64,000 bases of DNA from an uncultured Aquimarina sp. Its GTDB lineage: Bacteria > Bacteroidota > Bacteroidia > Flavobacteriales > Flavobacteriaceae. This document shows, in pieces, positions 54,139 through 63,910 of the stretch (the stretch's first letter is position 1; each line of letters begins with the position of its first letter). The position numbers and the translations under genes were made by a program. The stretch covers positions 558,001-622,000 of the forward strand of contig CANLEM010000002.1 in the NCBI GenBank assembly GCA_947489685.1, written 5' to 3'. Under the pieces are notes generated by a model. It was not told the origin of the DNA, searched no databases, and saw nothing but the letters and a program-made list of their open reading frames with translations.

Positions 54139-55700
54139 GAAAATAATTTTACCTGATGCGCAGATTTCAGCAAATCATTTACTGATTTAACAGGATTAAA
54201 TGTAGTAAGAGGAACTTCTACAAAAATACTGATCCAGTTTGACATAGCTCCATTCCACAATCCCGGTAATTCAAGTGCCTTAAGGGTTTTACCGTTCATT
54301 GTCTTTTTGGTAATAAATCCTGCTTCGGGATCTACAAAATCCAATAAATTAAATTTATTGCCCTTATAATCTCTTACTCCACATACTAGATCCACCGGGT
54401 TAAAATGAGTAGCACTATTAAGAATATCTCTTTGCCGAGGGTCTTTTTTATTAATCTGTGGCGTTTCGATAATCTGAAGTATTAATCTGCCGTTTTCTTT
54501 TTTAATCCAAAATGGTCCTCCTCCAGGTTCACCCTCATTAATTACCATACCACAAACGCGAATTGGACGATTTAATGCTGCTCTTAAAAACTGAAGTTTG
54601 TACTTTTCTGAGAATTTATCAAAATCAATAGGGAGTCTAACATTTAACTGTTGTACTAATAATTTTTTGATATCTTTTAATTCGTCTTCTGTTGGATTTT
54701 TTTTGTCAATTGCATCGAGAATCTTAAAAACTTCATCTTGGATTTCAATTAATTTACCTGCCAATACTTTTTTATAACCAGAAACTTCGTTTTGGTACTT
54801 ACCCACTACAACATTATCAATGTTTTTAATATAAATAATATCGGCATCCAGATCATCCAGATTTTCAATAAGTGCACCATGCCCTCCCGGTCTAAACATT
54901 AACATTCCATCATCGGTACGAAAAGGTTCATTATCTTCATCTACAGCAATGGTATCGGTTTCAGGCTTTTGAAAGGAATAGGATATAATAAAGTTCGTTT
55001 TGGTTTTTCCTTCAACCTTCTTCTTAATTCTCTCAAATTCTCCTTTAAATCCCTGTAAATGTTCTTTAGAAATCGTGAAATGTAGTTTAGAATCACCATT
55101 TTGATTCGTATTATACCCCGCCGCCTCATATAAATGCTCTTCAAAAGATGTCGCTATACTGTCTGTATAATTGTGAAAAGGTAATAGCCCTTTGGGGTAT
55201 GCTCCAAAGTGCAATCCCTTTTCTTTTAACATCATTTCTATAAAGATATAAAGTTGCTTTCCTTCAGATAATGATTCAAATTTTGGATAAGCCTCACGCA
55301 CTTTACTCATTACCAAGTCATAAAAAGGAAATTTCTCTAACCCAATTAGAAAAAGACGAATGGCATCAGCTTTTTCATGATTTGTATATGAGTTTAAGCT
55401 TTCTTTATTATAATCGTAATTATCCAAAAATCTAAATAGATCTTTGAACATTCGCGTGGCTGCTCCAGAAGCTGGAACAAATTTTATAGTTTCAAGATTT
55501 GCCGACCTAGAATCATATATTTTAATAAGTTCGGATTGGTAATTTTCTGAGAATTTTAAAATCCCATTATCGTGGGTAGCAGGGCTTCTTAATGCTACAA
55601 AAGGAATTCCATTTTTAAATGTTTCTATTTGAGATAATACCTTGTCAACTGTTAAGCCTTTAGACTTAATAAGTTTAATATCTTTATCTGTTATGTTCAC
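54135..55700 (-). CDS. DUF4301 protein, possible nucleotidyltransferase fold
   Basis: 521 residues of the Bacteroidota family DUF4301, function unknown. FVPASGAATRMFK (residues 74-86) resembles the nucleotide-binding GGxGTR loop of sugar nucleotidyltransferases, and FRPGGHGALIENL (269-281) followed by YIKNIDNVV (290-298) resembles the PxGxGD and VDN motifs of UDP-sugar pyrophosphorylases. I infer a GT-A-type nucleotidyltransferase. It overlaps the ribosylnicotinamide kinase gene by 17 bases and arfB by four, so it belongs to the nicotinamide riboside operon. Confidence 0.82.
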   Translation of the reverse strand: MNITDKDIKLIKSKGLTVDKVLSQIETFKNGIPFVALRSPATHDNGILKFSENYQSELIKIYDSRSANLETIKFVPASGAATRMFKDLFRFLDNYDYNKESLNSYTNHEKADAIRLFLIGLEKFPFYDLVMSKVREAYPKFESLSEGKQLYIFIEMMLKEKGLHFGAYPKGLLPFHNYTDSIATSFEEHLYEAAGYNTNQNGDSKLHFTISKEHLQGFKGEFERIKKKVEGKTKTNFIISYSFQKPETDTIAVDEDNEPFRTDDGMLMFRPGGHGALIENLDDLDADIIYIKNIDNVVVGKYQNEVSGYKKVLAGKLIEIQDEVFKILDAIDKKNPTEDELKDIKKLLVQQLNVRLPIDFDKFSEKYKLQFLRAALNRPIRVCGMVINEGEPGGGPFWIKKENGRLILQIIETPQINKKDPRQRDILNSATHFNPVDLVCGVRDYKGNKFNLLDFVDPEAGFITKKTMNGKTLKALELPGLWNGAMSNWISIFVEVPLTTFNPVKSVNDLLKSAHQVKLFS

Positions 55701-56265
55701 TTTTTTGTTCTATTAATTGGTCAATACTAGTGATTGCCTTCTCTAAACGAGAAATTTGATCTCCTTTTATCACTATATACGGAAGGCCATAATTGTCCAA
55801 AACCGTTTTAAATTTGAAAAACATTTCTTCTCTATCATGAGGTTTATCTCTTAAATCATCTGGCACCCAAGGTGTATCAATATAAGTCAAAAGATACAAA
55901 TCATAAACGTTTTGTAATGAAATTTTATTTAGGCTTTCTGGGACTCTACCGTCATAATATACTTCTGCATATACTTTTAATTCTAAAAGGTTTGTGTCGC
56001 AAAACAATACTTTGTTACCTTTTTGAGCATACTTATTTTCTAATCGCATCTGACCTTTGGCAATAGGAAGCAGATCGACATAAGTACAACTCTCTTTAGT
56101 AATATCCCATTTTTCTTGAAGATATTCTCTCATATATTCTGGCACCCAATCGGTAGCATAATGTTTAGCTAATTGTTTTGACAACGTAGTTTTCCCTGTC
56201 GATTCAGGGCCAAAAAGCACTACTTTTATGCAGTCACTGGGTTTTTGTTTAAGCTTTTCTTCCAT
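55684..56265 (-). CDS. ribosylnicotinamide kinase-like ATPase (NadR C-domain type)
   Basis: 193 residues. Walker A GPESTGKTT at 19-27, then HYATDWVPEYMREYL and LLTYIDTPWVPDDLRDKP, which match the ribosylnicotinamide kinase domain of NadR. It phosphorylates nicotinamide riboside to NMN. The adenylyltransferase domain and the DNA-binding domain of enterobacterial NadR are absent. It overlaps pnuC by 40 bases, the classical transporter-kinase pairing, which traps imported riboside inside the cell. Confidence 0.92.
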   Translation of the reverse strand: MEEKLKQKPSDCIKVVLFGPESTGKTTLSKQLAKHYATDWVPEYMREYLQEKWDITKESCTYVDLLPIAKGQMRLENKYAQKGNKVLFCDTNLLELKVYAEVYYDGRVPESLNKISLQNVYDLYLLTYIDTPWVPDDLRDKPHDREEMFFKFKTVLDNYGLPYIVIKGDQISRLEKAITSIDQLIEQKSEHNR

Positions 56266-56858
56266 GCGAGGTAACCAAAAATTGCCATTACGGTAAACAA
56301 TACATACTGAAAACTAGTAAAAGTAAATCCCTTATAAAAATACAAGGGTATCGAAATTATATCTCCCAAAATCCAAAATATCCAGTTTTCAATTTTCCTA
56401 CGGGCCATTAACCACATCCCAACAAAAAATATAGCAGTAGTTAATGTATCTACATAGGCTGTCCAATCATTCCATTTATCAAAAGTAAGATATACAACGT
56501 ATACAAAAATCAAAGTTCCAACAAAAATTAAAACCTGGATTAACTTCTCCATAGAATTTGTTCTTGTAATAGGAGTTGTATGAGTTTCATCTACTTTTCG
56601 AGTCCATACATACCAACCATAAATGCTCATTACAAAATAATATCCATTGATCATCATATCACCCAATAACGACCATTGTAAAAGTAGGTACACATAAATA
56701 GCGGTACTTATAATACCTGTAGGATATACCCATATCTTATTAAACCATGCATAAAAAACACTTGCAACTCCAAAAAAAACAGCAATAATCTCAAGAATTA
56801 TATGCAAAGTCGAATATGTCGCATATTGTCCAAAGAAAAAGTCAAAAATTTGGTTCAT
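56226..56858 (-). CDS. pnuC: nicotinamide riboside transporter
   Basis: 210 residues with about seven transmembrane helices and the PnuC landmarks ASVFYAWFNKIWVYPTGII and MSIYGWYVWTRK. PnuC proteins carry vitamins by facilitated diffusion: nicotinamide riboside for PnuC, thiamine for the related PnuT. The kinase directly downstream favours the riboside, while the thiamine-binding-like gene upstream (17-base overlap) leaves thiamine as an alternative. No riboswitch precedes the operon. Confidence 0.93.
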   Translation of the reverse strand: MNQIFDFFFGQYATYSTLHIILEIIAVFFGVASVFYAWFNKIWVYPTGIISTAIYVYLLLQWSLLGDMMINGYYFVMSIYGWYVWTRKVDETHTTPITRTNSMEKLIQVLIFVGTLIFVYVVYLTFDKWNDWTAYVDTLTTAIFFVGMWLMARRKIENWIFWILGDIISIPLYFYKGFTFTSFQYVLFTVMAIFGYLAWKKSLNKNPVTA

Positions 56859-57102
56859 AATCGCTTCTATTGCTTTTTACCATTTTCATATATACCAATA
56901 CGTGCTCCATATCTCCAAATGCCTTTTTTATTTCTTGGGTCAAAAACGGCATTACCTCGTCATATTTACCGTAGACCTGAGTGCTTAATGGGTTTTCTAA
57001 AATGGTGAATTTTGATAATCTTAATTGCTTTATAAATCTAATAATATGATTCTCATAATCATTTTGTAGCGGTGTAAGTGTTAATTCAACAGAGATTTGC
57101 AT
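56842..57102 (-). CDS. thiamine-binding protein family (MTH1187/YkoF-like)
   Basis: 86 residues from MQISVEL; the longer frame from 57171 reads Cys-rich sequence without family resemblance. MQISVELTLTPLQ, IRFIKQLRLSKFTILENPLSTQVYG and VLVYMKMVKS fit the small ferredoxin-like fold of the thiamine-binding family (PF01910), which in YkoF binds thiamine or HMP. Whether this member binds thiamine is unknown. It overlaps pnuC by 17 bases. Confidence 0.8.
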   Translation of the reverse strand: MQISVELTLTPLQNDYENHIIRFIKQLRLSKFTILENPLSTQVYGKYDEVMPFLTQEIKKAFGDMEHVLVYMKMVKSNRSDYEPNF

Positions 57103-57143
57103 GCTTAAACTAAGTTTTAAATTATAAAAACAAAAATTACATT

Positions 57144-57779
57144 TTAGTGGGCCGGCGTTGCATATACACATGTAAAACCTTCGAATTCTATATAGACCAA
57201 ATCGTAATGACTTATTTTATTTTCATAATTAATTGCTCCAAAAACAAAAGGGTAGTCCAAGGTAAAAGAAGAAATATAAATATGCTGCTCAAAACTTAGA
57301 CCCGCCGTTCCATACAATTTATACAAAGACTCCTTTGCTCCCCATATTACTGTTAGCGCACGAACTTCATCCAAATTTTGAGTTTCTAAATACTCTTTTT
57401 CTCCAACATTCACGAATTTATGTGCAATTCGATTAATTTTTTCTCTTTGTTTTTCGATATCGATCCCTACCAATTTATCACTAACAATAATCCCGGCAAA
57501 TTCATAAGAATGAGAAATAGAAATTTGCCTACCATCTTTAAGGTGAGGTTTTCCAAATGTATCATAGCTCAAATCATAATCTGAGTAACCCAATACTGCC
57601 AGCAAATGCCGAACACTCATAAAACCTTTGCGATGCATTTCGGATTTCATATGATCAACTCGATCCTGACAATGTTGTGTTAATTGTATTCCTTCGCACA
57701 ACGTTTCGTATGATTCTTCAATCTTCCAAATCAACACATTAGTGCTTTCATCTACTGTTATAGTTTTGTAAAGAGGCAT
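57144..57779 (-). CDS. 4'-phosphopantetheinyl transferase
   Basis: 211-residue Sfp-type enzyme that transfers phosphopantetheine from CoA to carrier proteins. LVGIDIEKQREKI and VIWGAKESLYKLYG carry the magnesium-binding and catalytic residues. The N-terminal half (LAVLGYSDYDLSYDTFGKPHLKDG) is also typical. No polyketide or peptide synthetase is in the window; it may serve the fatty-acid acyl carrier protein. It lies 41 bases before the thiamine-binding-like gene and may head that operon. Confidence 0.93.
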   Translation of the reverse strand: MPLYKTITVDESTNVLIWKIEESYETLCEGIQLTQHCQDRVDHMKSEMHRKGFMSVRHLLAVLGYSDYDLSYDTFGKPHLKDGRQISISHSYEFAGIIVSDKLVGIDIEKQREKINRIAHKFVNVGEKEYLETQNLDEVRALTVIWGAKESLYKLYGTAGLSFEQHIYISSFTLDYPFVFGAINYENKISHYDLVYIEFEGFTCVYATPAH

Positions 57780-57801
57780 TTAAATTCTTAAAGTTATTGT
57801 G

Positions 57802-57809
57802 TATCTTTG
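57802..57809 (+). promoter_or_regulatory. -7 box of ahcY
   Basis: TATCTTTG followed by CAAACC, an exact TAnnTTTG match. It lies 104 bases before the ahcY ATG, so the leader is long. Confidence 0.55.
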
Positions 57810-57814
57810 CAAAC

Positions 57815-57890
57815 CGAAAATCGAAGGATTAACTTCTTTGTTTTCGAAAAACGAATTTAGAATAATTTAGTGCCAAATACTAGAATGCAC
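57815..57890 (+). other. potentially structured ahcY leader
   Basis: CGAAAA (57815) pairs with TTTTCG (57841) and inside it GAAG with CTTC. A second small stem, GTGC (57870) with GCAC (57887), follows. It does not match an SAH or SAM riboswitch that I recognise. Confidence 0.3.
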
Positions 57891-57913
57891 TTCATAAACA
57901 TAAAATAAATACT

Positions 57914-59230
57914 ATGAGCACCAAAACTGTACCTTATGTTCCTTACAAAGTGAAAGATATTTCTTTAGCTGCTTGGGGAAGAAAAGAAATCGAATTGGCT
58001 GAAGCAGAAATGCCTGGACTTATGTCTCTTCGCGAAGAATACAAGGATGAGCAACCTCTTAAAGGCGCTCGTATTGCAGGTTGTCTTCATATGACAATTC
58101 AAACCGCAGTATTAATCGAAACATTACAAGCTCTTGGAGCAGAAGTAACCTGGAGTTCTTGTAACATCTTCTCTACGCAAGATCAAGCAGCAGCAGCGAT
58201 AGCAGATGCTGGCATCCCAGTATATGCCTGGAAAGGGATGAATGAGGAAGAATTTGATTGGTGTATCGAACAAACATTATTTTTCGGAGAAGACCGTAAG
58301 CCATTAAACATGATTCTTGATGATGGTGGGGATTTAACAAATATGGTGTTAGACAAGTACCCAGAATTAGTAGACGATATCAAAGGTCTCTCTGAAGAAA
58401 CTACTACAGGTGTACATCGTTTATACGAAAGAATGAAAAATGGTACATTACCAATGCCTGCGATAAATGTAAACGACTCTGTTACCAAATCGAAGTTTGA
58501 TAATAAGTATGGTTGTAAAGAAAGTGCTGTTGATGCTATTCGTCGTGCAACCGATATTATGTTGGCAGGAAAACGTGTAACAGTATGTGGATATGGTGAT
58601 GTTGGTAAAGGAAGTGCTGCATCTTTTAAAGGAGCAGGAAGTATCGTTACTGTAACAGAAATAGATCCAATTTGTGCACTACAAGCTGCAATGGATGGTT
58701 TTGAAGTGAAGAAATTAGAAACCGTTATCGGTAACAGCGATATCGTAATCACTACAACTGGAAACAAAGATATTGTACAAGGTCGTCATTTTGAAGCATT
58801 AAAAGACAAGGCTATTGTTTGTAATATTGGTCATTTTGATAATGAAATTGATATGGCTTGGTTAAACGATAATTACGGTCATACAAAAGATACTATTAAA
58901 CCTCAGGTAGATAAGTACAATATCAACGGAAAAGATATTATTATTCTTGCAGAAGGACGTTTGGTAAATCTAGGTTGTGCTACAGGTCATCCAAGTTTTG
59001 TAATGAGTAATTCTTTCACAAACCAAACTCTAGCACAAATTGAACTTTGGAAAAATAGTGAAGAATATAACAATGAAGTGTATATGTTGCCGAAACATCT
59101 AGATGAAAAGGTAGCAAAATTACACTTAGCCAAAATCGGTGTTGAATTGACAGAATTACGTACCGATCAAGCCGAATATATTGGTGTTACTGTAGAAGGA
59201 CCATATAAGCCAGAACATTACAGGTACTAA
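57914..59230 (+). CDS. ahcY: adenosylhomocysteinase
   Basis: 438-residue NAD-dependent enzyme splitting S-adenosylhomocysteine into adenosine and homocysteine, which relieves product inhibition of methyltransferases. The NAD loop is [17 protein letters not shown]; the substrate region [16 protein letters not shown] and the C-terminal [10 protein letters not shown] are diagnostic. Length is that of bacterial enzymes without the mycobacterial insertion. It is monocistronic, with its own promoter, long leader and strong terminator. Confidence 0.98.
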   Translation: MSTKTVPYVPYKVKDISLAAWGRKEIELAEAEMPGLMSLREEYKDEQPLKGARIAGCLHMTIQTAVLIETLQALGAEVTWSSCNIFSTQDQAAAAIADAGIPVYAWKGMNEEEFDWCIEQTLFFGEDRKPLNMILDDGGDLTNMVLDKYPELVDDIKGLSEETTTGVHRLYERMKNGTLPMPAINVNDSVTKSKFDNKYGCKESAVDAIRRATDIMLAGKRVTVCGYGDVGKGSAASFKGAGSIVTVTEIDPICALQAAMDGFEVKKLETVIGNSDIVITTTGNKDIVQGRHFEALKDKAIVCNIGHFDNEIDMAWLNDNYGHTKDTIKPQVDKYNINGKDIIILAEGRLVNLGCATGHPSFVMSNSFTNQTLAQIELWKNSEEYNNEVYMLPKHLDEKVAKLHLAKIGVELTELRTDQAEYIGVTVEGPYKPEHYRY

Positions 59231-59259
59231 AAAAATAACAACACTGTTATTTAATAAAC

Positions 59260-59290
59260 AAGAACCCTTATCTTTCGATAAGGGTTCTTT
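59260..59290 (+). terminator. terminator of ahcY
   Basis: AAGAACCCTTATC, loop TTTC, GATAAGGGTTCTT: a perfect 13-bp stem, then TCGTTTTTAC. Confidence 0.92.
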
Positions 59291-59396
59291 CGTTTTTACT
59301 CTTTTGTATTATAAGTACGATACATAACCGAATATAAAACTTGTAACAAAAAGACTACAGCATCGTCATATTAACTCAATCAAAAAGCAAACTTCT

Positions 59397-60281
59397 ATGA
59401 GTACTTTAAAAATCACTAATCTATCCAAAACGTATCCAAATGGTGTAAAAGCCTTAAATAATGTAAGTATAGAACTAGAAAATGGAATGTTTGGACTACT
59501 TGGACCAAATGGAGCTGGTAAATCATCTCTTATGCGTACTCTGGCAACCTTACAAGAAGCTGATTCTGGAACGGCAACATTAGACGACATTGACATTCTT
59601 AACCAACCTGCAGAACTAAGAAAAGTACTCGGTTATCTACCGCAAGAGTTTGGTGTTTACCCAAGAATATCAGCCGAACAATTACTAGATCATTTAGCTA
59701 TTTTAAAAGGGTTTATCAATGCCAAAGAGCGTAAAGAAATGGTAAAGTATCTTCTAGACAAAGTTAACTTATATGATAAGCGTAAAAAAAGCGTAAAAGG
59801 ATTTTCTGGAGGAATGAAACAGCGTATTGGTATAGCCCAAGCACTTATTGGAAACCCTAAATTGATCATCGTAGATGAACCTACTGCAGGTCTTGATCCA
59901 GGAGAACGAAATCGATTTTATAACCTTCTGGCTAATGTAGGCAAAGAAGTCATTGTGATTCTTTCGACTCATATTGTAGATGATGTAAGAGAACTATGTA
60001 CCAAAATGGCTATAATGAATTTTGGAGAAATTGTATACCACGGTGCTCCAGATACCGCCATAAACGAATTGCAGGATAAAGTATACCAAAAAATCATAGA
60101 GCTACAAGAATTAGAAGAATATGCTAGTAGATACAGTATTATTTCTAACAAAATGGTAGGCGGTAAGCCATTAATCCATATATCTAGTGATGCAAATCCA
60201 GGAGACGGTTTTGAAAAAGTAAAACCCAATCTTGAGGATGTGTTCTTTTCTAAAATTAACACAAACAATGTACTTGTTTAA
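59397..60281 (+). CDS. ABC transporter ATP-binding protein
   Basis: 294 residues. Walker A LGPNGAGKSSL, Q-loop LPQEFG, signature FSGGMKQR, Walker B LIIVDEP and H-loop LSTHIVDD are all intact, followed by a C-terminal extension of about 80 residues as in the CcmA/NatA-type exporter ATPases. It pairs with the permease-peptidase fusion starting 17 bases downstream. The transported substrate is unknown. Confidence 0.95.
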   Translation: MSTLKITNLSKTYPNGVKALNNVSIELENGMFGLLGPNGAGKSSLMRTLATLQEADSGTATLDDIDILNQPAELRKVLGYLPQEFGVYPRISAEQLLDHLAILKGFINAKERKEMVKYLLDKVNLYDKRKKSVKGFSGGMKQRIGIAQALIGNPKLIIVDEPTAGLDPGERNRFYNLLANVGKEVIVILSTHIVDDVRELCTKMAIMNFGEIVYHGAPDTAINELQDKVYQKIIELQELEEYASRYSIISNKMVGGKPLIHISSDANPGDGFEKVKPNLEDVFFSKINTNNVLV

Positions 60282-60298
60282 TCACTAAATCTGAGATT

Positions 60299-63200
60299 AT
60301 GTTTAAAAATTTCTTCGTATCAGAATTAAAATACACGCTGAAACAGCCCTTGGTATATATCATGCTATTATTAATGACTTTGATGGTATTTGGCGCTACA
60401 GCAAGTAACAATATACAGATAGGTGGTTCTATTGGTAACATATATAGAAACTCGCCATATACTATTACCTTATACACTACGGTAATGACCATATTTGGTT
60501 TAATGATAGCTACTGCTTTTTTTAATAATGCAGCTTTACGAGATCACAGTAACGGATTTCATGAGATCCTTTTTAGCACACCGTTAAGTAAATCAGGATA
60601 TTTCTTTGGACGATTCTTTGGGGCGCTATTATTATCTACCATACCTATGCTCGGAGTTTTTTTGGGATCTATAGTTGGTTCTGTTCTCGCTCCAATATTT
60701 GGATGGATGGAGCCTGATAGGTTTGGCGATTTCCATCTAGAAACCTTTATCAATAATTATTTTCTTTTTATACTCCCTAATATGTTTTTTGCCGGAACTA
60801 TTATATACACTATGGCAAATAAATGGAAAAGCACTGTAGTTTCATTTGTAGGAGCGCTAATCATTATTATCGCCTACATCGTATCGGGCACCCTTACTTC
60901 GGATATTGATAATGAAACTCTGGCTGCCATGACAGATGTTTTTGGAATTAGGACCTATTCGGTAGACACCAAATACTTTACTCCGGCAGAAAAAAACACA
61001 ATCAACCCAGGTTTTAGTGGTATTCTTTTGCAAAACAGATTACTATGGACTGGAGTTGGGATTGTAATTTTACTTCTATCCTATTTTAGCTTTTCGTTTA
61101 AAGAAAAAAACAAAAAAGTAAAGAAAAAAGACAAGGGAACTAGTGTCGAAAAAAAGGTTTTTTCTTTACCAAAATTAGATCCTCAATTTTCTGGAAAAAC
61201 AGAATGGATACAATTTAAAAGCTTCTTTCATACTAACTTTTTAAGCATTATTAAGAGTGTAACTTTCAAAATTCTATTCCTTTTTAGTGCAATAATTTTA
61301 GTCTCTGACCTCATAGGAGGATTTGAATATTTTGGCTTAAAATCATATCCTTTAACCTACAAATTAATCGATTCTATTAATGACAACACTTTGTTGTTTA
61401 CGATTATTATTCTCGTATTCTTTAGTGGTGAGTTGGTTTGGCGAGACAGAGAAAGTAAAATTAACGAAGTAGTCGATGCAACAGCGCATACATCTTTCAT
61501 TTCATTAGCTGCAAAAGCACTCTCTTTGGTAGGGATAACGGTGATACTACATGGGTTTTTTATTCTTTGTGGAGTTCTTTATCAATTAGGCAACGGATAT
61601 ACTCGCCTTGAATTAGATATTTACATTTTAGATTTTTTATATAGCAATCTACCCATATTTATTATATGGAGTGGCGTAATGATTATGATACAAGTATTAC
61701 TAAACAATAAATACCTGGGGTACTTTATATCTATACTTGTTATTTTCGTTTGGGCTTTAATGATGAATATTTTTGATATTGAATCTAATATGTTGACTAT
61801 TGGAGCAAGACCTTCTCTTGAGTATTCTGACATGAATGCTTTTGGTCCAGGATTTAAAGGTGCAATGTGGTTTAGTTTGTATTGGGTTTTATTTTCTGCA
61901 CTTTGCCTTATTATTGCAGGTGCTCTATGGAATCGCGGAGTCCTTAGCTCGTTATTAAATCGAATAAAAACAGCCAGAAAACAAGTACCTAAGGCGTATC
62001 GTGTTTCTATTGCCATTACTGCTTTTGCATGGATCGCAGTCGCAGGTTTTGTATATTATAATACTCAGGTATTAAATACCTATAAAACTTCGGATGAGTT
62101 AGAGAACTTATCCGCAGAATATGAAAAGAAATACAAAAAATATCAGGATATAAAAATTCCTAAAGTTACTGGTGTTAACTATTTTATCGACATATTTCCT
62201 TATGAAAGAAATGTTAACACAAAGGCAATTGTAAAGCTTACCAATGAAAATACTGTTGCCATAGATTCTTTACATTTTAATGTAGACAATGAATGGGACA
62301 CCACTTTTAATATCCCACAATCCGAATTGGTTTATGAGGATAAAGATTTTGGATATTTAATTTACAAACTCCAACAACCTTTAGCACCTAATGAGACTAT
62401 CAAAATTGAAATTACGAATAACTATCTCACCAAAGGGTTTACAGATGATAGGGGAAATACTCGAGTTATAAAAAATGGTACCTTTTTAAATAACTTCCAG
62501 ATACTTCCGGCTTTAGGATATAATGAAAGTGTTGAATTATCTGAAAAAAGTACTCGAAAAAAATACGGACTACCTCCTAAAGCAAGAGCTCCAAAATTAC
62601 AGAAAGGACCAAATCAATATCATATGAACAATTATCTTACTGATGGTCGTTCGGATTATATTGATGTAGAAACCATTATTTCTACTGCAGACGATCAAGT
62701 GGCTATAGCGCCTGGATCGCTACAAAAGAAATGGAAAGAAAATGGACGGAATTACTACCACTATAAAGTAGATCAAGCTTCGCAAAATTTTTATTCTTTT
62801 ATTTCTGCCAGATATGAAATTGCCACCAGAAAATGGAACGGTATTGATATAGAAGTATACTACGACTCCAAACATGATTCTAATGTAGAAATGATGTTGG
62901 ATGCAGTACAACGATCATTAGAATACTATACCAAAAACTTTGGGCCATATCATCATAAACAATGTAGAATTATTGAGTTTCCGAGATATGCTAGTTTTGC
63001 ACAAGCTTTTCCGGGTACCATGCCTTACTCTGAAGCAATTGGTTTTGTAATCAATCTAGAGGATGAAACCGAAAATAATGTAGTAGATGCCGTTATTGCT
63101 CATGAAATGGGTCACCAATGGTGGGCGCATCAGGTTGTTGGCGCCAATATGCAAGGAGGAACAATGATGAGCGAGAGTTTTGCAGAATACTCTTCTTTAA

Positions 63201-63877
63201 TGACTCTTAAAAGTATTGCAAAGACACCCATGAAAATGCGCGAATTCTTAAAATATGATCACAATCGATACTTGAGAGGTCGTAGTGGAGAAATAGAGAA
63301 AGAGTTGCCACTATACAAAGTAGAAAATCAAGGTTATATTCATTATGGTAAAGGAAGTGTAATACTATATGCTTTACAGGATTATATCGGAGAAGAAAAA
63401 GTAAACTCTGCAATGAAAGAATTTCTGGATGCATACAAATATAAGCATCCGCCATATCCGTCATCTTTGGACTTCATGGAGTACCTAGAGCCTAAAGTTC
63501 CCGATTCTATGAAATATCTTATCAAAGATTGGTTTAAAGAAATTACGCTTTATGATAATCGATTAAAAGAATCTTCATTTAAAAAATTAGACAACGGAAA
63601 ATACAAAGTCTCTATGACCGTAGAATCTTATAAAATCAAGGCCGATAGTCTAGGTAATGAAACTAAAGTTCCTATTAATGATTGGATTGATATAGGTGTT
63701 TTTGCTGATAGCGAAGAGGAAAAATTAGTGTATCAACAAAGAGTAAAAATAAATCAAAACGAAACTAATTTTACCTTCGAAATGGATTCTCTACCTGTAA
63801 AAGCAGCTATAGATCCTAAAAAACTACTTATCGATAGAGTATATAGTGATAACATAAAAAATATAGAGGGAGAATAA
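60299..63877 (+). CDS. ABC permease fused to M1 family aminopeptidase
   Basis: 1192 residues. The N-terminal half (about 1-590) holds two ABC-2-type permease blocks of about six helices each, joined by a charged loop (KKVKKKDKGTSVEKK). The C-terminal half (about 640-1180) is an M1-like metallopeptidase with AHEMGHQWW (His935, Glu936, His939), the third ligand Glu959 in SESFAEY and a likely catalytic Tyr in YIHYGKGSV. The exopeptidase GAMEN motif is replaced by MPYSEAIGF. The spacing to Glu959 is 19 residues, one more than classical M1. A transporter that carries its own extracytoplasmic peptidase suggests peptide or protein handling across the membrane. Confidence 0.93.
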   Translation: MFKNFFVSELKYTLKQPLVYIMLLLMTLMVFGATASNNIQIGGSIGNIYRNSPYTITLYTTVMTIFGLMIATAFFNNAALRDHSNGFHEILFSTPLSKSGYFFGRFFGALLLSTIPMLGVFLGSIVGSVLAPIFGWMEPDRFGDFHLETFINNYFLFILPNMFFAGTIIYTMANKWKSTVVSFVGALIIIIAYIVSGTLTSDIDNETLAAMTDVFGIRTYSVDTKYFTPAEKNTINPGFSGILLQNRLLWTGVGIVILLLSYFSFSFKEKNKKVKKKDKGTSVEKKVFSLPKLDPQFSGKTEWIQFKSFFHTNFLSIIKSVTFKILFLFSAIILVSDLIGGFEYFGLKSYPLTYKLIDSINDNTLLFTIIILVFFSGELVWRDRESKINEVVDATAHTSFISLAAKALSLVGITVILHGFFILCGVLYQLGNGYTRLELDIYILDFLYSNLPIFIIWSGVMIMIQVLLNNKYLGYFISILVIFVWALMMNIFDIESNMLTIGARPSLEYSDMNAFGPGFKGAMWFSLYWVLFSALCLIIAGALWNRGVLSSLLNRIKTARKQVPKAYRVSIAITAFAWIAVAGFVYYNTQVLNTYKTSDELENLSAEYEKKYKKYQDIKIPKVTGVNYFIDIFPYERNVNTKAIVKLTNENTVAIDSLHFNVDNEWDTTFNIPQSELVYEDKDFGYLIYKLQQPLAPNETIKIEITNNYLTKGFTDDRGNTRVIKNGTFLNNFQILPALGYNESVELSEKSTRKKYGLPPKARAPKLQKGPNQYHMNNYLTDGRSDYIDVETIISTADDQVAIAPGSLQKKWKENGRNYYHYKVDQASQNFYSFISARYEIATRKWNGIDIEVYYDSKHDSNVEMMLDAVQRSLEYYTKNFGPYHHKQCRIIEFPRYASFAQAFPGTMPYSEAIGFVINLEDETENNVVDAVIAHEMGHQWWAHQVVGANMQGGTMMSESFAEYSSLMTLKSIAKTPMKMREFLKYDHNRYLRGRSGEIEKELPLYKVENQGYIHYGKGSVILYALQDYIGEEKVNSAMKEFLDAYKYKHPPYPSSLDFMEYLEPKVPDSMKYLIKDWFKEITLYDNRLKESSFKKLDNGKYKVSMTVESYKIKADSLGNETKVPINDWIDIGVFADSEEEKLVYQQRVKINQNETNFTFEMDSLPVKAAIDPKKLLIDRVYSDNIKNIEGE

Positions 63878-63910
63878 GAGAGTTCTTTTTAAAGATTTGA
63901 TGTATCAAAA

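Noticed and set aside
56842-57171. Cys-rich 109-residue reading of the thiamine-binding-like protein
   Set aside because: The first 23 residues do not belong to the family, and the ATG at 57102 gives the expected fold.
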